A stretch of DNA of 62,234 nt from Neoroseomonas eburnea. Its GTDB lineage: Bacteria > Pseudomonadota > Alphaproteobacteria > Acetobacterales > Acetobacteraceae. Positions 43,573 through 51,569 of the stretch are shown here, piece by piece. Location: positions 1-62,234 of the forward strand of contig NZ_JAAEDL010000029.1 in assembly GCF_018129005.1 (NCBI RefSeq), written 5' to 3'. The notes beneath the pieces were generated by a model. The model worked only from the letters and a program-made list of their open reading frames with translations. It had not been told where the DNA came from and did no database searches. The number at the start of each line of letters is the position of its first letter. Position 1 is the stretch's first letter. A program made the position numbers and the translations under genes.

Positions 43573-44841
43573 TCACGCCGCCGCCCGCACCCCGCGGGTG
43601 GCGGCGACGTCATCGAAGACCCGCTCCTCCCCAGCGAGCACGGCAGCACGGCCGGTGAAGGCCTGCCAGCGCCGCACGGCGACATCGACATAGCGGGGAT
43701 CAAGCTCCATCGCGTAGCAGATGCGCCCCGTCGTCTCCGCCGCGATGATGGTGCTGCCGCTGCCGGAGAACGGCTCGTAGACGGCGTCGCCGGGCGCACT
43801 GTTGTTCACGATGGGTCGGCGCATGCACTCGACCGGCTTCTGCGTGCCGTGCACCGTCGCGGCATCCTCGTCGCCGCCCGTGCTGATCGGCCAGAGCGTC
43901 GCTTGGTCCCGCGCGCCCTGCCAATGGCCGGTCGCGCCCTTGCGGACGGCATAGAGGCAGGGCTCGTGCTGCCAATGATAGTCGCCGCGCCCCAGCACGA
44001 AGCGCGACTTCGCCCAGACGATCTGGCTGCGGACCACGAAGCCGGCCGCTTCCAGGCTCTCGATCACGGTGCGCGCATGCACCCCGGCATGCCAGACATA
44101 GGCGACGTCGCCGGGGAACAGCGCCCAGGCCTCGCGCCAGTCGGCGCGGTCGTCATTCGCCACCTTGCCGGTACGCATCGTGGCCGACACGCCCGCCTCG
44201 TTCCGCCATTCCGGATCGTAGTTCACGCCGTAGGGCGGGTCGGTGATCATCAGATGCGGCTGGGCGCCATCCAGCAGCCGGGCCACATCGCGGGCACTGG
44301 TGGCGTCGCCACAGAGGAGGCGGTGCGAGCCCAGCAGCCAGAGGTCGCCGGGCCGAGCGACAGGAGCTTCGGAGGGCTCGGGCGCCGGAGCGTCGGGATC
44401 CCCGGTGGGTGCAGCCGGCGCATCTGACGACGCCTCGCCCAGCAGTCGATCGAGCGTCGCGCCGTCGAAGCCGATTAGCCCGAGGTCGAATTCATCGGTG
44501 CGCAGCGCGCGCAGTTCGGCGGCCAGCAGGGTCTCGTCCCAGGTCGAGGTCAATGCCAGCTGGTTGTCGGCCAGCCTGAAGGCCCGCGCCTGCGCCTCGG
44601 TCAGATGCCCGAGCCGGATCGCCGGCACCTCCTCGAGGCCGAGCGCCTTCGCGGCAAGGACGCGCCCATGCCCGGCGATCAGCACGCCTGCATCGTCCAC
44701 CAGCACGGGCACGTTGAAGCCGAACTCGCCGATCGAAGCGGCCAGCTGCGCCACCTGCTCGGTCGGGTGCAGGCGGGCGTTCGCGGCATAGGGCGCGAGC
44801 GACGCTACCGGCATCATCTCGACGCGGAGGTCAGGCAGCAT
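43573..44841 (-). CDS. ParB-like nuclease domain fused to DNA methyltransferase (DPPY)
   Basis: A 422-residue fusion. Residues 1-100 are a ParB/Srx-type domain (PVASLAPYAANARLHPTEQVAQLAASIGEFGF; AGHGR at 56-60). The C-terminal part is a beta-class N6-adenine/N4-cytosine methyltransferase: motif IV TDPPYG (DPPYG 201-205), then CGDAT upstream and the SAM-binding FSGSGST late in the chain. DPPY usually means N6-adenine. ATG 44841 is 11 nt inside the upstream gene's end. Phage enzymes of this type methylate phage DNA, perhaps to escape restriction or mimic CcrM-like host marks. No restriction enzyme is encoded beside it. Confidence 0.88.
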   Translation of the reverse strand: MLPDLRVEMMPVASLAPYAANARLHPTEQVAQLAASIGEFGFNVPVLVDDAGVLIAGHGRVLAAKALGLEEVPAIRLGHLTEAQARAFRLADNQLALTSTWDETLLAAELRALRTDEFDLGLIGFDGATLDRLLGEASSDAPAAPTGDPDAPAPEPSEAPVARPGDLWLLGSHRLLCGDATSARDVARLLDGAQPHLMITDPPYGVNYDPEWRNEAGVSATMRTGKVANDDRADWREAWALFPGDVAYVWHAGVHARTVIESLEAAGFVVRSQIVWAKSRFVLGRGDYHWQHEPCLYAVRKGATGHWQGARDQATLWPISTGGDEDAATVHGTQKPVECMRRPIVNNSAPGDAVYEPFSGSGSTIIAAETTGRICYAMELDPRYVDVAVRRWQAFTGRAAVLAGEERVFDDVAATRGVRAAA

Positions 44842-46318
44842 CGGAGAGACCCTTACCGCCCTGATCGGGCGTTGCCTGAAGGCTCGCGCGTGCCGCAGCG
44901 ACGGCGTCGTAGTCACGCCCGTCGCCGTCGAGCGTGACGCTCAATTCAGGGAACAGCATGCGGTAGCGCGCGATGGCGAGGTCGACATAGGTCGGCGCCA
45001 GTTCGATCGCCCGCACCTTCCGACCCGTCCGTTGCCCGGCGAGGATGGTGGTGCCGGAGCCTGCGAACGGCTCGAAAACGACGTCACCGAGATTGGCATA
45101 GGTCTGCATGAGCAGTTCCGGCAGCGCGACGGGGAACACCGCCGGGTGCTCGGTCTCGATCCCTCGGCCCTTGTGACGGGTGATGCGCAGCACGCTGTCG
45201 GGGATGCGCATTTCCTGCACGGGGAGGCCGACATGGGTATAGGCCTTCACCTCGCCGTCGGCGGCGCGCAGCCCGCTGCCCTTGTTCGGCGTGCCGGCCC
45301 ATTTGCAGGGCACGACCTTGTTCGCCTGCCGCGCCTCACGATTGAAGTGGAAGACCAGCTCGAAGGCCGGCGCGAGGCGGCCGTTCCAGTCACCGGGCAA
45401 GCCCGGGCCCTGGTCCCAGGCATACAGTCCGAAGCGCCGCCAGCCCTGCGTCCGCATCCAGTCGAGCCAGCTCTGCCAGTAGGGCTGCCATTCACCCTCG
45501 CGATGGATCAGACCGAGGTTCACCAGCACCTGCGCATCGCGCCGGAGCACGCCATCGAGATGCTGGAACACGCCCTGCATCAGCGCGTCCCAATTCGAGA
45601 CGCCACCGGTGGTGTAGTCCCGCTGGTTCCCGTAGGGCGGGCTCGTGAAGAGCAGCGCCGCGCGATCCTCCGCCATGACGCGCGACACGCTGGAGCGGTC
45701 GGTGCTGTCGCCGCAGGCGAGGCGGTGCTCGCCCAGCAGCCAGATGTCGCCGACCCGGGCGACGACCTGGCGCGGTGGCTCCGGCTCCGCATCCGCGGGG
45801 TCCTCCGCCGGCTCCGCGGGTTGCTGGTTGCCAGGGGCCGGCTCGGCACCGCTGGCAACCGCCGGCGTCGGCAGGTTGCCGGCATCGGTTTCCAGCCCGG
45901 CCAGCAGCCGCTCGATCTCCGTCCCGTCGAAGCCGGTCAGGGCGAGATCGACGCCGCCCATCTCTTGCAGCTTCGCGACCTCGGCCGCGAGCAGCGCTTC
46001 GTCCCAGCCGGCATTCAGCGCGATGCGATTGTCGGCGAGGCGATACGCGGCCTTCTGCGCGTCGGTCAGGCCGGCGCGGACGATGGTTGGCACGGTGTCG
46101 AGGCCGAGGGATTTCGCGGCCAGCAGACGGCCATGGCCGGCGATGAGCTCGCCGCGCTCGTCGACCAGCACCGGCGCAACGAAGCCGAACTCGAGGATGC
46201 TGGCCGCGATCTGCGCCACCTGCTCGGCGGAATGCGTGCGCGCATTGCCGGCATAGGGCAGCAGCGCGGCGACCGCGCGCGCCTCGACGGCGCTCGCAGA
46301 CCATGGGGCCTGGGGCAT
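44831..46318 (-). CDS. ParB-like nuclease domain fused to DNA methyltransferase (SPPY)
   Basis: A 495-residue paralogue of the adjacent enzyme. The ParB/Srx-like part (AALLPYAGNARTHSAEQVAQIAASILEFGF; AGHGR near 60-64) is closely similar to that of the neighbour. The methyltransferase domain has motif IV TSPPYG (near 225-230) and FAGSGTT as SAM motif; SPPY is typical of N4-cytosine enzymes. ATG 46318 is chosen; an in-frame GTG at 46324 is an alternative. Its 3' end overlaps the next gene by 11 bp. The pair probably arose by duplication and diverged in specificity. Confidence 0.86.
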   Translation of the reverse strand: MPQAPWSASAVEARAVAALLPYAGNARTHSAEQVAQIAASILEFGFVAPVLVDERGELIAGHGRLLAAKSLGLDTVPTIVRAGLTDAQKAAYRLADNRIALNAGWDEALLAAEVAKLQEMGGVDLALTGFDGTEIERLLAGLETDAGNLPTPAVASGAEPAPGNQQPAEPAEDPADAEPEPPRQVVARVGDIWLLGEHRLACGDSTDRSSVSRVMAEDRAALLFTSPPYGNQRDYTTGGVSNWDALMQGVFQHLDGVLRRDAQVLVNLGLIHREGEWQPYWQSWLDWMRTQGWRRFGLYAWDQGPGLPGDWNGRLAPAFELVFHFNREARQANKVVPCKWAGTPNKGSGLRAADGEVKAYTHVGLPVQEMRIPDSVLRITRHKGRGIETEHPAVFPVALPELLMQTYANLGDVVFEPFAGSGTTILAGQRTGRKVRAIELAPTYVDLAIARYRMLFPELSVTLDGDGRDYDAVAAARASLQATPDQGGKGLSDAA

Positions 46319-46392
46319 CTGCACCTGCGTGATCGTGGAATGGTGGCCGGCGCGGCTGGCAACGGCGCGACGCTGGCAACCTGGAAAACTGG

Positions 46393-46506
46393 CCTAGCGC
46401 TAGGAACCTCGCGCGCTTCCGCCCCCCGCATATGCCGGGCCCAGGAAGGACCCTGCGGCTCGCGAGCCACTGTCTCGATTGAGCGACGCTGTGGCTGGCG
46501 AGCCGC
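46393..46506. repeat. Palindrome and large hairpin between methyltransferase and upstream gene
   Basis: CCTAGCGCTAGG (46393-46404) is a perfect 12-bp palindrome. At 46455-46470 and 46491-46506, GCGGCTCGCGAGCCAC and GTGGCTGGCGAGCCGC pair with one mismatch over 16 bp around a 20-nt loop. Each arm is itself nearly palindromic. This non-coding stretch of about 300 bp (46,319-46,620) lies after the 111-residue ORF and before the methyltransferase start, so it may terminate one transcript or regulate the next. Confidence 0.5.
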
Positions 46507-46620
46507 GGTGCAGAAGGCTGCACCCGCAATTCGTCATCGTGGGCAGAGTCTACGAGATGCGGATTCCGCTCCGCCAGCGGGTGAATTGTAACAGCGCAGC
46601 ACGCTGCAGCAGCACCGCCG

Positions 46621-46956
46621 CTACAGCGTGTCGCGCGCCCGCTCCACCGCATCACGCGTTGCGACCAGCGCCGCTAAGGTGACGCCTGCCTGCTTCACCG
46701 CGGCTGCTTCGTCTGGATCGACGTAGGACACCTGCTCCTCGGCATCGACGACACCGGACGCCAGCTGCTCGTGCAGTTCGTCGAGCCGGGTCTTCACGTC
46801 AGCCGGATCGGCATCCACCTCACCAAGCCATTCGCCGATGATGATCTCGACCTCGCGGGCCATTCGGGTCGGCTGCACCCCGCGCGCCGCCATGGTCTGC
46901 AGACGCACGAGCGCCACATCGAGAGGGCGCATCGCCGCCCGCTGCCGTGCTGCCAT
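46621..46956 (-). CDS. Hypothetical phage protein behind a LexA-type box
   Basis: A 111-residue helical protein (MAARQRAAMRPLDVALVRLQTMAARGVQPTRMAREVEIIIGEWLGEVDADPADVKTRLDELHEQL...). ATG 46956 lies 5 nt after AAGGAGGA, better than the longer frame. No family recognised; no TM segment. It diverges from the ORF at 47031, with a GTTC-N7-GTTC site between them, suggesting SOS control. Confidence 0.6.
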   Translation of the reverse strand: MAARQRAAMRPLDVALVRLQTMAARGVQPTRMAREVEIIIGEWLGEVDADPADVKTRLDELHEQLASGVVDAEEQVSYVDPDEAAAVKQAGVTLAALVATRDAVERARDTL

Positions 46957-46992
46957 GACCGTCCTCCTTCGTGAGCACGGTCTCTCTATCAT

Positions 46993-47007
46993 GTTCTTGT
47001 ATTGTTC
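46993..47007. promoter_or_regulatory. LexA-type SOS box
   Basis: GTTC-TTGTATT-GTTC, an exact fit to the direct-repeat GTTC-N7-GTTC operator established for alphaproteobacterial LexA. It lies in the 74-bp divergent gap between the ORFs starting at 46956 (-) and 47031 (+), in an AT-rich promoter-like context. Confidence 0.6.
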
Positions 47008-47030
47008 TCATAGGGGCGATATGCGTCGGC

Positions 47031-47237
47031 ATGCCCGATGGCGAGCCGCCCCGCCTCCCTCCGCCGTGGCTGAGCGTCTCGACGCTGGCCGCCGCGTGGG
47101 CTGCGCGGCGACCTCCTGATCCCTTCACCAGGATCGACACCAGCAAGGCGGTGCACGACGCCATCCTGGCCCATCATCCCGCCCTGCCATTCACGCTGAT
47201 CGGCGAGGCCGCCGCCTTCGTGCTCGGCATGGAATGA
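47031..47237 (+). CDS. Small hypothetical phage protein
   Basis: A 68-residue ORF (MPDGEPPRLPPPWLSVSTLAAAWAARRPPDPFTRIDTSKAVHDAILAHHPALPFTLIGEAAAFVLGME). No strong ribosome-binding site. A short helical protein without recognised family, divergent from the 111-residue gene over the LexA-type box. Convergent with the gene ending at 47243. Confidence 0.45.
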   Translation: MPDGEPPRLPPPWLSVSTLAAAWAARRPPDPFTRIDTSKAVHDAILAHHPALPFTLIGEAAAFVLGME

Positions 47238-47242
47238 CGGAC

Positions 47243-47797
47243 TCATGCCGCTCGCTGGGTCGGCACCAGCCCATAGGCCGCGGCCAGGACACCCAGTGCG
47301 GCGACAAGCATGCCCTGCGCCTGGGCGTGGCCAACGCTGCGCCCACCCCAGCCCTGGCGCAGCGCCCATTCCCGCACCGAGCATTCCAGCCCGACCACGT
47401 GCCAGGCGCAGGAGCCGGCGGCGCTCTCGAAGCCGCCCAGCGCCATCATGGCATGCGCGACCTGCTCGCGTGCTGCGACCTGGCGATCGGTGAGGGAATC
47501 GCCAGAACCGCCGGGAATGCGGATCAGCGGCATGGCACGCAGCTGATCCAGCGCCGCGACGCGGAACTGCCGGCGGAACACTGCGCCGGCGTCGTGCATC
47601 TCCTGCGTGATGGTGCCGTTGGCCAGCATCTGGCCGAGGGTGTCGACCGTGCGGCGATGCACCACCGGCAGGCCAGTCTCGGGATCGGCCTCGCGCATCG
47701 GCTCCCCCACTGGCCCGTGCTGCAGCCGCCATTTCGAGGGCATTGCCAGGTCCTCGCCCTTCGGCTTTGCGGCTCTGGTCCTGCGCTTACCGGCCAT
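47243..47797 (-). CDS. DUF6456-like phage protein
   Basis: A 184-residue protein. The C-terminal half (REQVAHAMMALGGFESAAGSCAWHVVGLECSVREWALRQGWGGRSVGHAQAQGMLVAALGVLAAAYG) resembles the helical DUF6456 domain found at the C-terminus of alphaproteobacterial HTH regulators; the N-terminal half (HRRTVDTLGQMLANGTITQEMHDAGAVFRRQFRVA) agrees with such proteins. A regulatory or DNA-binding role is possible. It overlaps the upstream small ORF by 11 bp. Confidence 0.6.
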   Translation of the reverse strand: MAGKRRTRAAKPKGEDLAMPSKWRLQHGPVGEPMREADPETGLPVVHRRTVDTLGQMLANGTITQEMHDAGAVFRRQFRVAALDQLRAMPLIRIPGGSGDSLTDRQVAAREQVAHAMMALGGFESAAGSCAWHVVGLECSVREWALRQGWGGRSVGHAQAQGMLVAALGVLAAAYGLVPTQRAA

Positions 47798-48017
47798 GGT
47801 GGATCTCCCCGTTGCGTCGGCCCCAGCGCCGGTTGGCCTCGTTGGTGATCGCCTGGCGCAGCCAGTCGTCGGTGATGTCGGCGACGGGCAAGGCGGCGAC
47901 GCCGTGCCGATGCCAGGCGGCGGCGCGCATGGCGTTGACCTCCGTGTCGCTGGTCGGGCTGCGCGTGCCACGGTTGAGGCAGGAGCGGGGCGCCAGCGGT
48001 GCACCGTGCATGCTCAT
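47787..48017 (-). CDS. Small phage protein, unknown
   Basis: A 76-residue ORF coupled to the RuvC-like gene by ATGA and overlapping the next gene by 11 bp. The C-terminal part (HRHGVAALPVADITDDWLRQAITNEANRRWGRRNGE) looks like a compact helical domain; the N-terminal 30 residues are basic and probably flexible. No family recognised. Confidence 0.55.
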   Translation of the reverse strand: MSMHGAPLAPRSCLNRGTRSPTSDTEVNAMRAAAWHRHGVAALPVADITDDWLRQAITNEANRRWGRRNGEIHHGR

Positions 48018-48562
48018 GTGCGGCCTCCCGCAGGCTCGGTTGCCCAGAGCAGAAGGGCAATGGCATCCGCCTCGTTGTCGTCGGCCGGAGCGAAGCCGCG
48101 GGCCTCGATGGCGGCGACCATCTTCGCCTTGTCAGCATTGCCGCGGCCGGTGGCATAGCGCTTGATCGTGCCGACCGGGACGCCCTCATAGGGGACCTCG
48201 TGTTCCTCGCACCAGGCGCTCAGCGTGCCGAGGAAGCCGCCGTAGATGTGCGCCGCGTCGGTGCCGGCATGCGCGCGGACTTCCTCGAACACGATCCGCG
48301 CCACGCCGCCGCACAGGGCGGCGACCTCGGCCAGCCATCCGCGGAAGCGCAGGAAGCGCATCCCGCCACCCTCGAACCGGGTCGGCTTGAAGGTCATGGT
48401 GCCGGAGGTGATTCCGCCGTCACGCGACCGCAGTGCCCAGCCGGTGGTGGTTCCGAGGTCGAGAGCGAGTACGGCGTGGTGCGCCAGGCTGATCGCGGGG
48501 GGGAGGGCGATAGGCGGGCCGCTTGCGTGCGCGGCGGGCATGGTGAGAGTCGCAACAGCCAT
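48014..48562 (-). CDS. RuvC-like Holliday junction resolvase
   Basis: A 182-residue RNase H-fold nuclease. ALDLGTTTGWAL (D35, first catalytic Asp), RIVFEEVRAH (Glu), VPVGTIKRYATGRGNADKAKM and DDNEADAIALLLW (last Asp pair) follow the RuvC pattern. Such phage enzymes resolve branched replication or recombination intermediates before packaging. ATG 48562 has GGAGA upstream. It lies directly downstream of the iteron-like array. Confidence 0.82.
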   Translation of the reverse strand: MAVATLTMPAAHASGPPIALPPAISLAHHAVLALDLGTTTGWALRSRDGGITSGTMTFKPTRFEGGGMRFLRFRGWLAEVAALCGGVARIVFEEVRAHAGTDAAHIYGGFLGTLSAWCEEHEVPYEGVPVGTIKRYATGRGNADKAKMVAAIEARGFAPADDNEADAIALLLWATEPAGGRT

Positions 48563-48709
48563 GATGGTCTCCGAGAGGGGATGATCGTGGTGAGGGCGGC
48601 GACGGCGCGGTTCTTGGCGGAGCTCGCCGTCGTCGTCCGGATTCGAGGAACTGATCGAGGTGCCGGCGGCGCTCGGGCGATCGGGCCTCGACGCTGTTGG
48701 AGGCTGGCC

Positions 48710-48995
48710 GTCCAACCCCGTCCAACCTGGCTCGCCCAGGTTGGACAGGAATTTCCATTACTAATCAGTCGGTTGGCGTGATCCGTCCAACCTGTCCAAC
48801 CTGCCGACCATCTCCTTAAACCCGTATAGGAGAATGTATGTCTGGCCAACCTACACCCTTCGCATATGGCTCTAAGGGAAAAGGTTGGACAGGTTGGACA
48901 ACGACGGCGTGATGCGCGGAAAGTCCCAGAAGACCTGGACTTCCGGCTGTCCAACCTCCGCCGAGCAGGTTGGACAAGGTTGGACGAGGTTGGAC
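48710..48995. repeat. Iteron-like array of GGTTGGAC, candidate replication origin
   Basis: Eleven exact copies of GGTTGGAC or its complement in 286 bp. Reverse copies at 48710, 48720, 48785, 48794 and 48949; forward copies at 48739, 48883, 48892, 48968, 48978 and 48988; two degenerate copies at 48771 and 48844. The last three are head-to-tail at exactly 10 bp; other pairs are spaced 9 or 10 bp, one helical turn. AT-richer segments lie at 48751-48768 and 48811-48876. The array fills the gap between the primase-helicase gene and the RuvC-like gene. By analogy with iterons it may be the phage origin; an operator role is the alternative. Confidence 0.65.
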
Positions 48996-49010
48996 AGCGG
49001 AGCCGGCGCG

Positions 49011-51569
49011 TCATGGCACCGGCATCCCGGGCGCCACGTATCGCCATTCACGAGGTGAGGTCCTCGTCCGATACTTCACCCACTTCCTCGCGCGGAAGAA
49101 CGCCCCGATGCGCATCTGCTCGGCGCGCGTCCATTTGGCGGCCTCGATGCCGAGCGCCTGTTCAAGCACCTCGCCGATCGAGACATCGGCCAGCGCTTTC
49201 TGCCGTGGCACGTAGCGATCCTGCCAATCCTCGTGCTGCCCAAAGCCGACGTTGACCGGGCGCCTTTCGCACACCAGCCAGCGCTCGATACGCCCATCCC
49301 ACGCGTCGCCCTGGTAGCGCTCCTCCTGCGCGGCACTAGCCTCGGCAACCATCGCCCGGTCTTCGATCCACCATGGTGCGCCGGCGCGATAGCGGACGAC
49401 GGCCTCGGCCCAGAGCTGGTCGCGATCGCGACGCAGCCCGTCGAGGTCGATGTCGCCACAGCGCACCGGCCAGAAGCGCCGATTGCCGGTTTCATCGCGC
49501 AGATAGGTGTCCGGATTCACCGTTCCGGCGAGCACGCATTGCCGCGGCACAGTCACGACGTAACGCTCATAGGGAGGGCGGTATCGATCGGTCGTGCGGC
49601 TCAGAAAGGCCTTGATGCGGGAGACATCAGCCTGGCCCATCGCGTCGAGCTCGGCCATCTCGATGATCCACACGCCCCGCATCTGCTGCGCGGCGTCTTT
49701 CGATCCCAGCTCTGCAAGCTCGTCGGTGAACCAGGGCTCCGAAGCCAGCACCTTCAGCGCTGTTGATTTCCGGATACCCTGCGGCCCCTCCAGGATGAGC
49801 ATGTGGTCGGCCTTGCAGCCGGGCTGCATGATCCGCGCGACGGCGGAGATCATCCACAGCGACGCCATGGCACGGTTCAGGCGCGTGTCGGCTGCGCCGA
49901 GATAGGTCAATGCCCAGCCATCGAGCCGCGGCGTGCCGTCCCAGGCGAGCGCACTGAGATAGTCCTGCACGGGGTGCACGCGGACATTGCGGGCCACCGC
50001 CACCACGCTGCGCCCAACGACGATGGGCGGGACGTTGATCTCATGCCGCTGCAGCCATTCGGCACAGCGTACGTCGTCCGCCTCGCCCCACGGGCGCGGC
50101 AGCGCGATCTCGGTGCCCTCCCAGGGCAACGGCCGGGCGATCATGATCTCCTGGCTGAACTCGTCGAATGCCAGTGCGCCGGCGAACGCGGGATCCAGGG
50201 ATAGGGCCGTTATGACGTTGGCCTCGTTGCGCTCAGGGATGCCGCTGAGGTCGAGCCGTAGTAGGGCGGACCAGCGCGGTCGGATCGGCGCGGTGTGGAC
50301 ATCACCGGTGGCATTCAGCCGGCGGCGAAGCTCCGTTAGCTGTTTCTCCAGAATGGAGACGGCGATGCCTGTGGCGGACTTCACCGCGGCAAGGACCTGC
50401 CGTTCGGGCAGCGGTTCCAGCCGCGCCGTCACCAACCGGCCGAGCAGCGCCGACAGCGGCGCCATATCCGGTGGGTTCGTCAGCGCCGATGCCGCGGCGA
50501 GCATTTCGTCCAGCGTGGCGGTGCCAGCGGGCAGCGCGCCTGCCTCAGATGGAGATGCTGGTGCCGGCTCCGCATAGTTCTCGCTGCGCGCGCCCTGCCG
50601 CAGGTCATCGTTGAAGTCATCGCCATGCAGCGGTGCGACGATGCGGGAGGGAATGTTCGCGAGGTTCAGCTGATCGGCGAGCGTCGCCGCGGCCTGCATG
50701 CCCGGCAGGCCAGCATCGGCGAAGATGGTGACGTGGGTGGTGCCCTCCGGCCACCGCCACCGACGCAGCCCATCCGCAGAGAGCGCTGCCATGGTCGGCA
50801 CCCCGAAGATCGCCTGGGCGGAAAGTGCCGTCTCGATCCCTTCGGCGACACCGATGCGGCCATCTGCGGGGAATGCCGTGAGCCGGACCGAGCCGCCGGC
50901 GACGGGCCCGAGCATCTTCTTCCCCGGCGGCGCCTTCGCCGAGCCATCGTCCAACAGGTAGGTGCGATGGATGCCGCCGGTGGCCTCGCCGGCGCCGTCG
51001 CGGACGATCGCTACCATCCCGGCCCAGCCGCGCTTGGTTTCGAAGTCCGGCAGATCGGGGTGGAACAGCAGGTCGGGGCTGTCCGGTACTGCCAGCCCTC
51101 GGCTGCGGAGGTACGTCTCAGCGACCGTGCCGGTCAGCGGTTGGCAGGCGCCCAGCAGGCGCGTGACCTCGCGACTGTGGTTCGGGCGGGGCTCTGGTGC
51201 GCGTGACGGTGGAGCAGGGAGATCCATCCGCGCGAGCCGTGCGGCCTCGTCGAACAACCGGGGCTCGGAGGCGCCAATGGCATGACGGATGATGTCGATC
51301 GGCCCGGCGCTTTCGCCCGTGGCATGGTCGAAGCCCCATCCCGCGAAGCGGCCCTCGAGATGGATGATGCAGGATCCCTCACCCCGCGGCGGCCGGCCGG
51401 ACAGATCCGCGCAGCGCAGCGTCTTTCCGTCCGGCGCCCGGCGGGCACTCGGGAACAGCGGCGGCAGCCAGTCCCGCGCGGTGTCCGCCAGCCGCCGCCG
51501 CACCTCGGCCAGGTCATGCCGGAGCGGCGGTGCGCCCGCGTCGTTCAGATCGATCAGCACCAGGGTCAT
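49011..51569 (-). CDS. Primase-helicase (Toprim plus VirE/VapE-type ATPase)
   Basis: An 852-residue replication protein. The N-terminal part carries a Gly-rich primase-like segment (GWGFDHATGESAGPIDIIRHA) and a Toprim domain (VAEGIETALSAQAIFG with E243; FADAG with D285). The C-terminal half is a VirE-type superfamily 3-like ATPase: GPQGIRKS Walker A (595-602), IIEMAELDAM Walker B, and TVPRQCVLAGTVNPDTYLRDETGNRRFWPV. ATG 51569 overlaps the helicase stop. It is a stand-alone initiator/primase of the kind used by temperate phages, and its stop lies 16 bp from the iteron-like array. Confidence 0.88.
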   Translation of the reverse strand: MTLVLIDLNDAGAPPLRHDLAEVRRRLADTARDWLPPLFPSARRAPDGKTLRCADLSGRPPRGEGSCIIHLEGRFAGWGFDHATGESAGPIDIIRHAIGASEPRLFDEAARLARMDLPAPPSRAPEPRPNHSREVTRLLGACQPLTGTVAETYLRSRGLAVPDSPDLLFHPDLPDFETKRGWAGMVAIVRDGAGEATGGIHRTYLLDDGSAKAPPGKKMLGPVAGGSVRLTAFPADGRIGVAEGIETALSAQAIFGVPTMAALSADGLRRWRWPEGTTHVTIFADAGLPGMQAAATLADQLNLANIPSRIVAPLHGDDFNDDLRQGARSENYAEPAPASPSEAGALPAGTATLDEMLAAASALTNPPDMAPLSALLGRLVTARLEPLPERQVLAAVKSATGIAVSILEKQLTELRRRLNATGDVHTAPIRPRWSALLRLDLSGIPERNEANVITALSLDPAFAGALAFDEFSQEIMIARPLPWEGTEIALPRPWGEADDVRCAEWLQRHEINVPPIVVGRSVVAVARNVRVHPVQDYLSALAWDGTPRLDGWALTYLGAADTRLNRAMASLWMISAVARIMQPGCKADHMLILEGPQGIRKSTALKVLASEPWFTDELAELGSKDAAQQMRGVWIIEMAELDAMGQADVSRIKAFLSRTTDRYRPPYERYVVTVPRQCVLAGTVNPDTYLRDETGNRRFWPVRCGDIDLDGLRRDRDQLWAEAVVRYRAGAPWWIEDRAMVAEASAAQEERYQGDAWDGRIERWLVCERRPVNVGFGQHEDWQDRYVPRQKALADVSIGEVLEQALGIEAAKWTRAEQMRIGAFFRARKWVKYRTRTSPREWRYVAPGMPVP

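Noticed and set aside
48866..49255. Plus-strand ORF of 129 codons running from the repeat array into the primase gene
   Set aside because: Composed of translated GGTTGGAC repeats and antisense of the primase end; no ribosome-binding site.
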